From the NCBI GenBank assembly GCA_964596345.1, contig CAZQSZ010000006.1, forward strand, positions 248,001-312,000: DNA of 64,000 nucleotides, written 5' to 3'. Within the stretch, counting starts at the first letter, position 1. Each line of letters begins with the position of its first letter. The position numbers and the translations under genes were made by a program. The DNA is from CADEDV01 sp964596345. GTDB lineage: Bacteria > Bacteroidota > Bacteroidia > Chitinophagales > Chitinophagaceae. The notes under the pieces were generated by a model, which saw only the letters and a program-made list of their open reading frames with translations, made no database searches and was not told the DNA's origin. Shown here one piece after another: positions 45,153 to 55,005 of this stretch.

Positions 45153-47126
45153 TTATTGATAATTAGGGTTTTGATAAGCCGCCTTTTCTTCCGGTGTCAT
45201 TTCCATTCCGTCAAGCTGGCCCTGTGGAATAGGGCGGATATAATGAAACGGCTGAATAGTACGGGTAAACGTTTGAGGTGTATGGGCACCATACGTTGCA
45301 GCACAAATTGAATAAGTACCTGCCAGTTCGTTCCATTTTTGGGTACGAACCAGGTCGAACCAGCGATGGCCTTCGCCAAAATATTCACGGGAACGCTCCG
45401 CCAGAATGTAATTAATATCGATAGTGGCCGGAGTAGCTGCTATCATAGCTGCACTATTATCTGCTACAAATGCTGCATTGTTTTTATTTGAAAATCTCCA
45501 TTTACCAGCTCTTGCACGAAGTACATTAACCAAATCCCGGGCAGTTTTCCCGGCTACAGTTGTGGCGCCTTTTACAGCAGCCTCAGCAGCTACAAGATAG
45601 AGCTCTGAGAATTTAGCGATTTTGAATGGACGGGTACTTGGAGCATTGGGCTCACCCAGTCCAACATTCCCGGTACGATATACACCCATCTTCCAGAGAT
45701 TGGGAAATACAATCCTGCTTATTCCGCTGGGAGCTATCACAAAATCAGCACGACCGGGTAATACACCGGCACCAACATTACTATACGATTTTCCCGGGAA
45801 ATTTGCTCCGGCTGAATACACAATACCAGCAGCCTGTGAATCATACTCCAGGAAACTAAGTATAGGATTTCCGGGAACAACGGGCAAATCGTTAGCGTTG
45901 TAAAGTGTTGCATTGGTGGTGCCACCTTTAGGCCAGTTGCCCCTGAAAACAGTAGCAAATGTTCCATCATAGCGGGAATCCAGCGTCTTTTCAGCAAATG
46001 TATTGGTAAATACTTCGATAGGAGGAGCCATCCGGGTATATGGGCGTCCCAAACTTTGATCAGCTTCCCGTTGAACGGAACTTACAGCAGCACCTGTACC
46101 ATCAGGATTTGCAGCACTTCTAATTACAGTGTAGTTCCAAGTCACCATCCAGGCAGCTGAGTTTCTGCCATTACCCAATTCACTTTGAAAACCTGTGAGA
46201 GGAGATCCGTTATAAAATTCACTTTCCTGCGTATGGTCAGCATACAGCAGCATTTCTTTGTTACGGTCATTACCGCCTACGTGTACATCATAGAAAGTAT
46301 TCTCCAGGCCGTAGGGTCCGGGATTATCGATGCCTTCTACGGCAATATCATAAGCTTTCTGAAAATACCATTGGGCATCATGGCCATCCGGGTCTGTTCT
46401 TGGAGATGCGGGATAGGTAGGGATATTATTCGGGTTTTGCAACCACCAGGCGTATGTTAAATAAGCTTTCGCCAGGTAAAGCCGTGCGACTGTTTTGGTT
46501 ACTCCACCTGTTACCCTGCCGGTAACAGGCAAATCATTAACCGCAGTTAACAAGTCAGGAAATATCGCTTTGGTATAAACTTCAGGCACCGTGTTGCGGG
46601 TAGATTTTCTTGAAGGAGTGGTATTGAATTTTAGCTCACCTGCACCCAGGTCTAAGGGCACACCGCCAAATGTTTGTACCAACAAGAAATAATCGAAAGC
46701 ACGGAAAAATCTTGCTTCAGCAATCAACGCTGCAGAAATACCTACAGCGGAAGCATTCTCTATGATCCCACTGGCGGTATTGATATTGGAAAACGCAGCT
46801 CCCCACAATACATCAGAACGGCTGCTGGCAGCTGTTATATTTCCCACACCGGTAAGATCCATGTCCTTAAAGTTCTGGTCAGCACTTTGTGCCCAGGTAT
46901 ATTCATCGGTCCCTGTCTCCAGAGAGTTATAGTAGTACGGCTGACCAAATATGAACCGGAGATGGGCATACTGTGATGTAATGCCACCCAAGACTCCTTT
47001 TTCGGTTTTAAAAAAACCCGGCTCATAAAAACTGCGTGGCTGCTCATCCAGGATTTTATTACAACCGGAAGAAAACAGTATAAAGAGAGCTGAAGCAATA
47101 GCAGACTTTATTTGTATATGTTTCAT
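45153..47126 (-). CDS. SusD/RagB-family outer membrane lipoprotein
   Basis: The 657-residue surface lipoprotein (signal with lipobox SSGC, about residue 22) binds glycans for import. After NKILDEQPRSFY come the SusD-like N-terminal helices (RSDVLWGAAFSNINTASGIIENA; AEARFFRAFDYFLLVQTFGGVPL) and the C-terminal RagB/SusD domain with RDLVNVLRARAG and IDYILAERSREYFGEGHRWFDLVR-type segments. It forms a pair with SusC 12 nt upstream. Xylan oligosaccharides are the probable ligand because of the surrounding genes. Confidence 0.94.
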   Translation of the reverse strand: MKHIQIKSAIASALFILFSSGCNKILDEQPRSFYEPGFFKTEKGVLGGITSQYAHLRFIFGQPYYYNSLETGTDEYTWAQSADQNFKDMDLTGVGNITAASSRSDVLWGAAFSNINTASGIIENASAVGISAALIAEARFFRAFDYFLLVQTFGGVPLDLGAGELKFNTTPSRKSTRNTVPEVYTKAIFPDLLTAVNDLPVTGRVTGGVTKTVARLYLAKAYLTYAWWLQNPNNIPTYPASPRTDPDGHDAQWYFQKAYDIAVEGIDNPGPYGLENTFYDVHVGGNDRNKEMLLYADHTQESEFYNGSPLTGFQSELGNGRNSAAWMVTWNYTVIRSAANPDGTGAAVSSVQREADQSLGRPYTRMAPPIEVFTNTFAEKTLDSRYDGTFATVFRGNWPKGGTTNATLYNANDLPVVPGNPILSFLEYDSQAAGIVYSAGANFPGKSYSNVGAGVLPGRADFVIAPSGISRIVFPNLWKMGVYRTGNVGLGEPNAPSTRPFKIAKFSELYLVAAEAAVKGATTVAGKTARDLVNVLRARAGKWRFSNKNNAAFVADNSAAMIAATPATIDINYILAERSREYFGEGHRWFDLVRTQKWNELAGTYSICAATYGAHTPQTFTRTIQPFHYIRPIPQGQLDGMEMTPEEKAAYQNPNYQ

Positions 47127-47137
47127 ATTCGTATGTT

Positions 47138-50100
47138 TTAAAATGTCAAATTAACTCCAACAATATAGTTACGGGTTGAAGGGGTATTAAACCCTACAGT
47201 AAGTATCCGGCGCAGGTTCTGGCTCAAGTTCACAGCCGCATTCTCATTTCCAAAAGAATTGGTCTCGGGATCCAGGCCTGATTCCTTATGGAATGGAGAG
47301 AACATCACAAATGGATTCTGTGCAGTGAAATACATCCGCATTTTTACATTGGGATTTTTTATCAGGCTCCTGCTGAGATCATAACCCAGTGTTATTGTGC
47401 GGATTTTCATAAACGAACCATCAAAGTAACTCAGGGTGCTTGCATATTTGGGGTTATCATTACTGATAGGGCCAGCAGGATTGGGATACTTTGCGTCTGT
47501 ATTATCAGGTGTCCAGTAGTCCACACTAATATTGTTTCTGCGACCAGTCAGTAAATTCAGATAACCATTGGAACCGTGAATGGTACTGAAGAGTATACCT
47601 CCGCTTCTGAATATACCAACAACGCTCAGGTCAAATCCTTTATAACCAACACGGGTATTAAAGCCTCCCTGGAAATCAGGGTCAACATCCATAATTTCCC
47701 TGTCGGCAGGTCCGATGGCTCTAACAGGCGTACCATCAGGATTGAAATCCCCTTTGTATAATACTTTAATCATTCCCAAAGTTCCACCTGGCTCCAGGAT
47801 ATTACGATGCTGATCTTTATCCTGCCATAAACCAATTTTTTTGTAATCGTAAATCGCATTGATATTATGACCTACAAACCACCAGTTGGCTTCATCCCTT
47901 GTTTGGCCCGATGCAAGTGATACGAGTCTGTTTTTATTTGAGTAGAAATTAAGACCTGCTTCCCAGGTCCAGCCATTTACATCGTTGATGATCGTACCAT
48001 TCAAACTCAATTCAAATCCTTTGTTTTGTGTTGCCCCAATATTTGCGGTGTAACCACTAACACCTGATGTGGGTGGCAGACCAAGACCCAGCAAAATATC
48101 TTCGGTCTTAGTGATATAATACTCTATTGTACCAGATAACCTGTTTTTGAGAATCGTGAAATCAAGACCAAAATTCAGGGTTTTGGAAAACTCCCAGCCT
48201 AAATCCACATTCGGCAATTGCGATACATAGTAACCGGTACTATATGTTGAGGGGCCAAAGTTGTAAGGCCTGGTGTCTAACCGTCCAAGAGTGGAATAAG
48301 GAGCAATGGCCTGGTTGGAAGTCTGACCAAAACCAACCCTCAGTTTCAGATTGTTTACAAAATTGACGTTCTTCATAAACGATTCATTAGCGATATTCCA
48401 TCCTACTGATACGGCTGGATAAGTGTGCCATTTTTTCCCGGGTGCCAGTCTTGATGAACCATCAGAACGTACCGTAGCGGATAACATATAGCGGTTGTCG
48501 TAAGAGTACATAACCCGGCCCATTGCCGACATCAATCCCCATAACTGGTAGTCCTGGTTGGCAGGGTTTATTATTATCTGACCTGCTGCCTGTCCCAGAT
48601 TATAAAATTGAAAAGCATCGGCAGGTATGTCCTGGGCAGACATATTCGACCTGTTGTACTTGTTTTGTTCAGCAGAATAAAGAGCTACTGCATTTACAGT
48701 ATGTTTTCCGCCAAAAGTGCGGTCATAGCTAAGAATGTTTTCAAGTGTCCAGTGATAAGTTGACCTGTTATCAACAGAAGCAGATGATATACTAGCTGGA
48801 TTGACACTACCAACTCCTTGCCCTGTATAAGCACCATTATTGAACTGTACATAGTCAAGCCCAAGGTTTACCCTGTACTTCAATCCATCCAGGAACGGAG
48901 CTTTCACTTCACCATAAATAGCATTATACGATGCGAACCCTCTATTTTCATTCAGCCACTGATCATTATCTTTTAATTTTTCCACCACATCTTTTGTAAA
49001 AACAAACTGATCGTCTGCCGCCATACGTATGATCCTCTTCAGGCTGCCATCCGGGTTGTAGGGCGAAGAAATGGGTGACATGCTTAATGTGTTATATAAA
49101 CCCACCTGGTCTCCCTGGCTTTCATTATAATTATTGTTGGTGGTGAATCCAAAGCGAAAATATTTTCCCACCTGCTGATCCAATGAACCCCGGAGTGAAT
49201 AGCGCTTATATTGCTGAGTGGGGATCACACCCTGATTAAGGTAATAGCCCATACCAAAATTATAACTGCCGGTTTCGGAGCCACCGGTAAGGCTGACGTT
49301 GTGATCCGTTACTATGCCGGTTTTGTAGAACAAATCCTGCCAGTCGGTATTGATATCGTCTGCTTCATCCTGCCCATTTACATACTGACCTCTTGCTGCA
49401 CGGAGTGCTACAAATTCCGGACCGTCCATCATCGGATATTTTGCAAAAATGGATTGAGAACCAACATAAGTACTGTAATTGATCCTGGGTTTTCTATTCT
49501 TGGATCCTTTATCAGTTGTAATAAGTATAACACCATTGGCTCCGCGGGAACCATAAATAGCAGTTGCCGAAGCGTCTTTAAGCACTTCGATACTTTTAAC
49601 ATCGTTAGGATTGATATCACCTAATGATCCGATAAACGGAATTCCATCAAGAACAATTAAAGGATTATTGTCGGCACTCAGCGACCGTATACCACGGATA
49701 CGGATCTGCATGGTAGCCCCGGGACGGGTTGAAGTTTGCGAAATTTCCACGCCTGCCAACCGTCCTTGCAGGGCCTGTGTTACGTTAGGTGCAGGAATCT
49801 CCCGCATCACATTACCACTGATGGAGGCTACGGAGCCGGTGATGGCTTCTTTCCGTTGTGTACCATAACCTACCACGACCACTTCAGCAATGTCCCTTGA
49901 AGATGTTGACAGTTGTACATTTAATTGCATATCCTCCCCGACCTGTACTTCTTTTTCGGCAAACCCGATATTAGAAATAACCAGCGTTGCTCCTTTAGCA
50001 GCAGTAATGGTAAACTCACCATTGCTGTTGGTAGTAGTCCCGGTTCGGGTTCCTTTTACCTGTACAGAAGCCCCGGTTACAGGTGCCCCGGTTTCATTGG

Positions 50101-50245
50101 TAACAGTTCCTTTTACAGTTCTTTCCTGTGCGAATGCAGTAAAGGATGCTGCAAACACAAAAATCAATGCTGCTACGGCAGGTAAAATTTGTTTACCCCA
50201 CAGGTACATTGATGACGGTTTTTTTTGACGGGGAGATTTTTTCAT
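47138..50245 (-). CDS. SusC/RagA-family TonB-linked outer membrane transporter
   Basis: The 1035-residue protein has a signal peptide and a carboxypeptidase-like regulatory domain (about residues 42-125, KGTVTNETGAPVTGASVQVKG). A SusC-type TonB box region (EVVVVGYGTQRKEAITGS), the plug (IRIRGIRSLSADNNPLIVLDGIPF; VLKDASATAIYGSRGANGVILITT) and the beta-barrel follow to the C-terminal ...VGVNLTF. It imports oligosaccharides with SusD using TonB-ExbBD energy. Its start lies about 320 nt from a LacI-type operator, leaving a long structured leader. Confidence 0.95.
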   Translation of the reverse strand: MKKSPRQKKPSSMYLWGKQILPAVAALIFVFAASFTAFAQERTVKGTVTNETGAPVTGASVQVKGTRTGTTTNSNGEFTITAAKGATLVISNIGFAEKEVQVGEDMQLNVQLSTSSRDIAEVVVVGYGTQRKEAITGSVASISGNVMREIPAPNVTQALQGRLAGVEISQTSTRPGATMQIRIRGIRSLSADNNPLIVLDGIPFIGSLGDINPNDVKSIEVLKDASATAIYGSRGANGVILITTDKGSKNRKPRINYSTYVGSQSIFAKYPMMDGPEFVALRAARGQYVNGQDEADDINTDWQDLFYKTGIVTDHNVSLTGGSETGSYNFGMGYYLNQGVIPTQQYKRYSLRGSLDQQVGKYFRFGFTTNNNYNESQGDQVGLYNTLSMSPISSPYNPDGSLKRIIRMAADDQFVFTKDVVEKLKDNDQWLNENRGFASYNAIYGEVKAPFLDGLKYRVNLGLDYVQFNNGAYTGQGVGSVNPASISSASVDNRSTYHWTLENILSYDRTFGGKHTVNAVALYSAEQNKYNRSNMSAQDIPADAFQFYNLGQAAGQIIINPANQDYQLWGLMSAMGRVMYSYDNRYMLSATVRSDGSSRLAPGKKWHTYPAVSVGWNIANESFMKNVNFVNNLKLRVGFGQTSNQAIAPYSTLGRLDTRPYNFGPSTYSTGYYVSQLPNVDLGWEFSKTLNFGLDFTILKNRLSGTIEYYITKTEDILLGLGLPPTSGVSGYTANIGATQNKGFELSLNGTIINDVNGWTWEAGLNFYSNKNRLVSLASGQTRDEANWWFVGHNINAIYDYKKIGLWQDKDQHRNILEPGGTLGMIKVLYKGDFNPDGTPVRAIGPADREIMDVDPDFQGGFNTRVGYKGFDLSVVGIFRSGGILFSTIHGSNGYLNLLTGRRNNISVDYWTPDNTDAKYPNPAGPISNDNPKYASTLSYFDGSFMKIRTITLGYDLSRSLIKNPNVKMRMYFTAQNPFVMFSPFHKESGLDPETNSFGNENAAVNLSQNLRRILTVGFNTPSTRNYIVGVNLTF

Positions 50246-50307
50246 ATTAATCGTTTTGGCAGTTAACAGTTTCAGATTGTATGAATAGAAATAAGTGACT
50301 ATGAGAA

Positions 50308-50374
50308 ACCGGTCTGAGACAGTAATGAAAGGCCGTAATGATGGGCTTTACTGCAGGGAGAAATGGAGGCCGGT
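50308..50374 (-). promoter_or_regulatory. Nested stem in the susC leader
   Basis: ACCGG (50308-50312) pairs with CCGGT (50370-50374), and CAGTAA (50320-50325) pairs with TTACTG (50348-50353), giving a nested fold in the 5' leader 63-129 nt before the susC start. The region up to 50563 holds no gene that I can support. Confidence 0.35.
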
Positions 50375-50563
50375 TATTTGAAGTATATGAAAAAACAGGG
50401 GATGTGTTCAAAAAACAGGACCCAGGATACCCGTTTATCTGTTCGATGCGTGTAGATAATATCTCTTTTTTCATATAGCAGTTGGCAGCAAAAAGCAGTT
50501 TTTGTATGGCAATCGTCCCAAAAAAGTTGCTTCGCAAAACGAATATAGGAAAAAAAACAAAAA

Positions 50564-50579
50564 TTGCAACCGATTGCAA
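50564..50579. promoter_or_regulatory. Putative LacI operator between susC and lacI 1
   Basis: TTGCAACCGATTGCAA is a 14-of-16 dyad with a central CG, typical for LacI-family operators. It lies about 24 nt before a near-consensus -7 (GTTCTTTG, 50603-50610) for lacI 1. It also covers the -33 position of a possible susC promoter on the other strand (minus TATATTCG, 50547-50540, 19-nt spacer). The same 15 bases recur at 51692. Confidence 0.7.
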
Positions 50580-50627
50580 TTTTTTTTTAAAAAATTAGCT
50601 CCGTTCTTTGTAACTGAATGATTTTGT

Positions 50628-51668
50628 ATGGCTGAAGAGAGAGAAATAACCATTTATGATATTGCCCGGCATCTGAACATATCAGCCACAACGGTCAGCC
50701 GGGGACTTAAGGATCATCCTGCTATTAATAAAAACACCCGGAAGAAAATAGCAGAGGCCGCTCAGAAATTAGGCTACCGGACCAATACATTTGCCAGCAG
50801 TTTAAGAAGCAAAAGAACCTATACACTGGGCATTATAGTACACCGGCTCAACAGTTATTTTGTAGCCACTGTACTGGCCGGCATGGAAGATGTAGCCAAT
50901 AAAGAAGGTTACAATCTTATTATAAGTCATTCCCTGGAAAGTGCTTCCAAAGAAGTATTGAATGCGCAAACCATGTTTGCAAAACGGGTGGATGGATTGC
51001 TTGTTTCCCTGGCCTATGATACCGAGAATATTGACCACCTGCTGCCCTTTTTTAATAAAGGTATCCCGGTTGTTTTCTTTGACCGGGTCTTCCCGCATAA
51101 TGACAGCACCAGCGTTATAATAGACAACTATACCGCTGCCTATGGAATCACCAAACACTTACTGGAACAGGGTTGCAGACGAATCATGCACCTGGGCGGC
51201 AATATGCTCCGTACCGTTTATACAGAACGTCTGCGAGGCTATAAACAGGCACTGAAAGATTACAAGGTCAGTTTTAATGAACAGCTCCTTTATATCAGCA
51301 CCCTGAATGAACAATCAGGCACCGAGGCAGCTGAACATATATTAAAAATGAAAGAAGCCAACAGACCCGATGCCGTCTTTTCCTCAAATGATACCGCTGC
51401 TGTTCATTGCATGATCCGGCTTAAAGCAGCAGGAATTAAGATCCCTGCAGATATTGCCTTTGCCGGCTTTAATAATGATCCTATCAGTAAGGTAATAGAG
51501 CCCAACCTGACCACCGTTAACTATTCCGGATATCATATCGGTGAGGCAGCCGTAACAAGCCTTATTAACCATCTCAATGGCATTTCCAGCACAAAAACGA
51601 CCAACACGATTGTCCTGCGATCTGACCTGGTCATTCGTGAATCATCTCTTAAAAACAAATCTTTGTAA
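50628..51668 (+). CDS. LacI-family transcriptional regulator 1
   Basis: The 346-residue protein has an N-terminal LacI helix-turn-helix (ITIYDIARHLNISATTVSRGL, hinge helix region near TNTFASSLRS) and a periplasmic-binding-like effector domain (about 60-340; TYTLGIIVHRLNSYFVATVLAGMED, VVFFDRV, IAFAGFNNDPIS). It is probably a sugar-responsive repressor of the xylan locus, with a xylo-oligomer- or uronate-type ligand. It is divergent from susC with an operator in the gap, and 39 nt ahead of a paralogous regulator. Confidence 0.92.
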   Translation: MAEEREITIYDIARHLNISATTVSRGLKDHPAINKNTRKKIAEAAQKLGYRTNTFASSLRSKRTYTLGIIVHRLNSYFVATVLAGMEDVANKEGYNLIISHSLESASKEVLNAQTMFAKRVDGLLVSLAYDTENIDHLLPFFNKGIPVVFFDRVFPHNDSTSVIIDNYTAAYGITKHLLEQGCRRIMHLGGNMLRTVYTERLRGYKQALKDYKVSFNEQLLYISTLNEQSGTEAAEHILKMKEANRPDAVFSSNDTAAVHCMIRLKAAGIKIPADIAFAGFNNDPISKVIEPNLTTVNYSGYHIGEAAVTSLINHLNGISSTKTTNTIVLRSDLVIRESSLKNKSL

Positions 51669-51691
51669 TTAGATTTTTTTTGCGATTTTTA

Positions 51692-51706
51692 TGCAACCGA
51701 TTGCAA
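51692..51706. promoter_or_regulatory. Putative LacI operator directly before lacI 2
   Basis: TGCAACCGATTGCAA, identical over 15 bases to the site at 50565-50579, ends 1 nt before the lacI 2 start codon. Repressor bound here would block transcription or translation of lacI 2 and of the downstream GH67-GH3 genes. Confidence 0.7.
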
Positions 51707-51707
51707 C

Positions 51708-52733
51708 ATGAAGCCTAAAAAAGATATAACTATCTATGATATTGCCCAGAAACTGGACTTGTCATCTGCCACAGTAAGCCGTGCATTACAGGATCATCCT
51801 GCTATTAACAAGAATACACGGAAAAAAATACAGGATGCTGCCAAAGAGTTAGGTTATCGTCATAATAATTTTGCCAGCAGTCTTCGTAAACAGAAGACCA
51901 ATACGATTGGAGTGATTGTGCATGAATTGAACAGTAACTTCATCACTTCTGTACTGGCTGGCATCGAGAAAGTAACCACCCAGGCAGGTTATGATCTTAT
52001 TATTGCTCACTCATCAGAAAGTTTTGAGAAAGAAGCTGCAAATGCCCTTAACCTTTTTCATAAACGGGTGGATGGCCTGATCGCTTCCCTTGCTTTTGAT
52101 ACCAAAGGACTGGATCATTATAAACAATACGAGGAAAAAGGCATCCCTGTTATTTTCTTTGACCGGGTGGAAGAAAAAAGTGACAGTACCAAAGTAATTA
52201 TTGACAATTATAAATGCGGTTACCAGGCAACACAACACCTCGTCGAACAGGGATGCAGAAGAATAGTACTGGTAACAGCCAATCTGAAAAGAAACGTATA
52301 TGCCCAGCGGCATAAAGGATATACAGATGCCTTATTCGACAACGGTATTTCTTACAATAAAGAATATGTTCTCATAAAGGACCTGAGTGAACAGTGCGGA
52401 GTGGAAGCAGCCTTGCAAATATTAAAGATGAAACCGTTGCCGGATGGAGCCTTTATCACCAATGACTTTTCTGCCGCCGTTTGTATGCAGACCTTAAAGG
52501 AACACGGAGTCCGTATCCCTGAAGATATTGCCGTGGTTGGTTTTAATAACGATGCGATCAGTAAGATCATTGAGCCGCAGCTGACCACTATCCATTATCC
52601 CGGTATTGATATGGGAGAGATCGCAGCCCGTAACCTGATCAACCATTTGAAAGGTATTTCCAATATCAGCCAAACCAATACAATTGTAGTCCGTTCAGAA
52701 TTGATTATCCGGAAATCCTCCCTGAAAAAGTAA
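51708..52733 (+). CDS. LacI-family transcriptional regulator 2
   Basis: The 341-residue protein is highly similar to regulator 1 along its length: DHPAINKNTRKKIQDAAKELGYR in the DNA-binding region, VDGLIASLAFDT, IPVIFFDRVEE and VGFNNDAISKIIEPQLTTI. The helix-turn-helix is ITIYDIAQKLDLSSATVSRAL. The recognition helix differs at few positions from regulator 1, so both could bind the same site. It precedes the GH67 gene by 25 nt, making it the first gene of a long plus-strand operon. Confidence 0.92.
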   Translation: MKPKKDITIYDIAQKLDLSSATVSRALQDHPAINKNTRKKIQDAAKELGYRHNNFASSLRKQKTNTIGVIVHELNSNFITSVLAGIEKVTTQAGYDLIIAHSSESFEKEAANALNLFHKRVDGLIASLAFDTKGLDHYKQYEEKGIPVIFFDRVEEKSDSTKVIIDNYKCGYQATQHLVEQGCRRIVLVTANLKRNVYAQRHKGYTDALFDNGISYNKEYVLIKDLSEQCGVEAALQILKMKPLPDGAFITNDFSAAVCMQTLKEHGVRIPEDIAVVGFNNDAISKIIEPQLTTIHYPGIDMGEIAARNLINHLKGISNISQTNTIVVRSELIIRKSSLKK

Positions 52734-52758
52734 ATCGTTTAAAGACACCTGGGCCAGT

Positions 52759-54909
52759 ATGAAAAAACTAATATTCACTCTCCTGCTTGTATCAGCAGCT
52801 TCAACACTTTGGGCTGAAAACGGGTACGACCTTTGGCTCCGGTACAAACCTGTTGAAAACAAAAACCGTTTGACCTCTTACCGCCAGCTACTGACAGCTA
52901 TTCAGGTAAACGGGAATACCCCAACCCTGCAAGCTGCTAAAGAAGAACTTTTACTTGCCTGGAAAGGAATAACCGGTTATACACTCCCTGCTACAACTGT
53001 AACAAGTAAAAATGGAACAATTCTTCTCTCTAACTCCTCTTTGTTACCAGGTAGTTTAAGATCGTTGATTCAAAAAGATCTTGAAAAAACAGGTACAGAA
53101 GGTTTTATTATCAGTTCTCAAAAGATCAACGGTAAAAACAGCATAGTGATCACAGGAAATTCAGATGTTGCTGTATTATACGGAGTATTTCATTTTCTGC
53201 GGTTGGTACAAACAGAACAACCTGTTACCTCTTTACATATTGTATCGGCTCCCCGTCTCCAATTAAGATTGCTCAATCATTGGGATAACCTGAACCGCAC
53301 TGTGGAACGGGGCTATGCAGGGTTTTCGATCTGGAACTGGCATACCTTGCCCGGTTATATTGATAAACGCTACATTGATTATGCGAGAGCCAATGCTTCC
53401 ATCGGTATTAATGGCACGGTATTAACCAATGTAAACGCAAACGCCACCATTCTTACCGAAACTTACTTGCAAAAAGTAAAAGCATTAGCCGATGTTTTTC
53501 GTCTCTATGGCATAAGAGTATACCTCACCGCAAGATTCAGTGCACCGATCGAATTAGGCGGCCTGAAAACAGCTGATCCGTTGAACAGCGAAGTGCAACA
53601 GTGGTGGACTAAGAAGGTAGAAGAAATATATTCACTGATACCTGATTTTGGCGGCTTTTTAGTGAAAGCAAACAGCGAAGGGCAGCCGGGGCCACAGGAT
53701 TACAAACGGACACATGCTGATGGTGCCAATATGCTGGCTGATGCACTGGCACCGCATAAAGGTATCGTCATATGGCGTGCATTTGTATACGCTGCTGAAA
53801 ATCCTGTTGACAGGCATAAGCAGGCTTATGATGATTTTGTTCCCCTGGATGGAAAATTTCGCAGCAATGTAATGGTGCAGGTGAAAAACGGTGCTATTGA
53901 CTTTATGCCGAGAGAACCTTTTCACCCCTTGTTTGGCGCTATGCCAAAGACCCCTTTAATGATGGAATTCCAGGTAACACAGGAATACTTAGGGCAGGGC
54001 ACTAATTTAGTTTACCTGGCACCACTGTTCAAAGAAGTATTACAAAGTGATACGTATTATAAAGGGAAAGGAAGCACGGTGGCGAAAGTAATTGATGGCA
54101 GCCTGGATCATCATACATTAAATGGCATGGCAGGTGTGTCCAATATTGGCAATGATATCAATTGGTGTGGTCATCCCTTTGCACAGGCTAACTGGTATGC
54201 TTTGGGAAGATTAAGCTGGGATTATGATCTCTCCAGCGAACAAATTGCAGAAGAATGGCTGCGGATGACCTATAGCAACAATGGAGCATTCCTTGCCAAC
54301 GCTGCTAAAATGATGCTGCAAAGCCGGGATATCATGGTCCAATACTCTAACCCGATCGGCCTGCATCATATCATGGGAACCGGGCATCATTATGGCCCTG
54401 CGCCCTGGGTCAATAACCTCAATCGCCCCGAATGGAATCCTGTTTATTACCATAAAGCAGATAGCGCAGGAATTGGCTTTAACAGAACTAGTACCGGCAG
54501 TAATGCCATTGCTCAATATTACCCAGAAGCAAGAAAACTTTGGGAGGATATCAATACCTGTGAAGAAAAAAACCTGTTATGGTTTCATCATGTGCCCTGG
54601 GATTTTATAATGAAAAGCGGCAGAACACTGTGGGAGGAACTTTGCTATCAATATTATACAGGTGCTGAGAAAGTAAAACATATGCAGCAAACCTGGAAAG
54701 GACTGCAACCATTTACAGATAAAGACAGGTTTGAACAAGTGAGGCAGTTACTGAACGTGCAATATGAAGAAGCTGTGTGGTGGCGGAATGCCTGCCTGTT
54801 GTATTTTCAGACCTTTAGCAAAAGGCCAATACCGGCAGCTTATGAACAACCCGATAAAACGCTGGAGTATTATAAGAGTTTACGATTCCCTTTTGCACCG
54901 GGAAATTGA
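52759..54909 (+). CDS. GH67 alpha-glucuronidase
   Basis: The 716-residue enzyme removes (4-O-methyl)glucuronic acid from the non-reducing end of xylo-oligosaccharides. It has a signal peptide (MKKLIFTLLLVSAASTLWA), an N-terminal beta domain, and the GH67 barrel. The general acid is the Glu of VKANSEGQPGPQDY. The Asp and Glu of KNGAIDFMPREPFHPLFG are the paired base residues, and GHHYGPAPW lies in the C-terminal domain. The signal suggests a periplasmic location. It is co-transcribed with lacI 2. Confidence 0.95.
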   Translation: MKKLIFTLLLVSAASTLWAENGYDLWLRYKPVENKNRLTSYRQLLTAIQVNGNTPTLQAAKEELLLAWKGITGYTLPATTVTSKNGTILLSNSSLLPGSLRSLIQKDLEKTGTEGFIISSQKINGKNSIVITGNSDVAVLYGVFHFLRLVQTEQPVTSLHIVSAPRLQLRLLNHWDNLNRTVERGYAGFSIWNWHTLPGYIDKRYIDYARANASIGINGTVLTNVNANATILTETYLQKVKALADVFRLYGIRVYLTARFSAPIELGGLKTADPLNSEVQQWWTKKVEEIYSLIPDFGGFLVKANSEGQPGPQDYKRTHADGANMLADALAPHKGIVIWRAFVYAAENPVDRHKQAYDDFVPLDGKFRSNVMVQVKNGAIDFMPREPFHPLFGAMPKTPLMMEFQVTQEYLGQGTNLVYLAPLFKEVLQSDTYYKGKGSTVAKVIDGSLDHHTLNGMAGVSNIGNDINWCGHPFAQANWYALGRLSWDYDLSSEQIAEEWLRMTYSNNGAFLANAAKMMLQSRDIMVQYSNPIGLHHIMGTGHHYGPAPWVNNLNRPEWNPVYYHKADSAGIGFNRTSTGSNAIAQYYPEARKLWEDINTCEEKNLLWFHHVPWDFIMKSGRTLWEELCYQYYTGAEKVKHMQQTWKGLQPFTDKDRFEQVRQLLNVQYEEAVWWRNACLLYFQTFSKRPIPAAYEQPDKTLEYYKSLRFPFAPGN

Positions 54910-55005
54910 GGTATATACCAGTAGAATAAAACGCAGCATGAAAGTTATTTAGTACCCCGGATGTATTGGAATTAAGATTTTTTATTAATAAAGAAATTAC
55001 AAATT

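Noticed and set aside
54910..54919. Palindrome GGTATATACC right after the GH67 stop codon
   Set aside because: It is short, A/T-rich and without a T tract or second copy, so neither a terminator nor an operator is supported.
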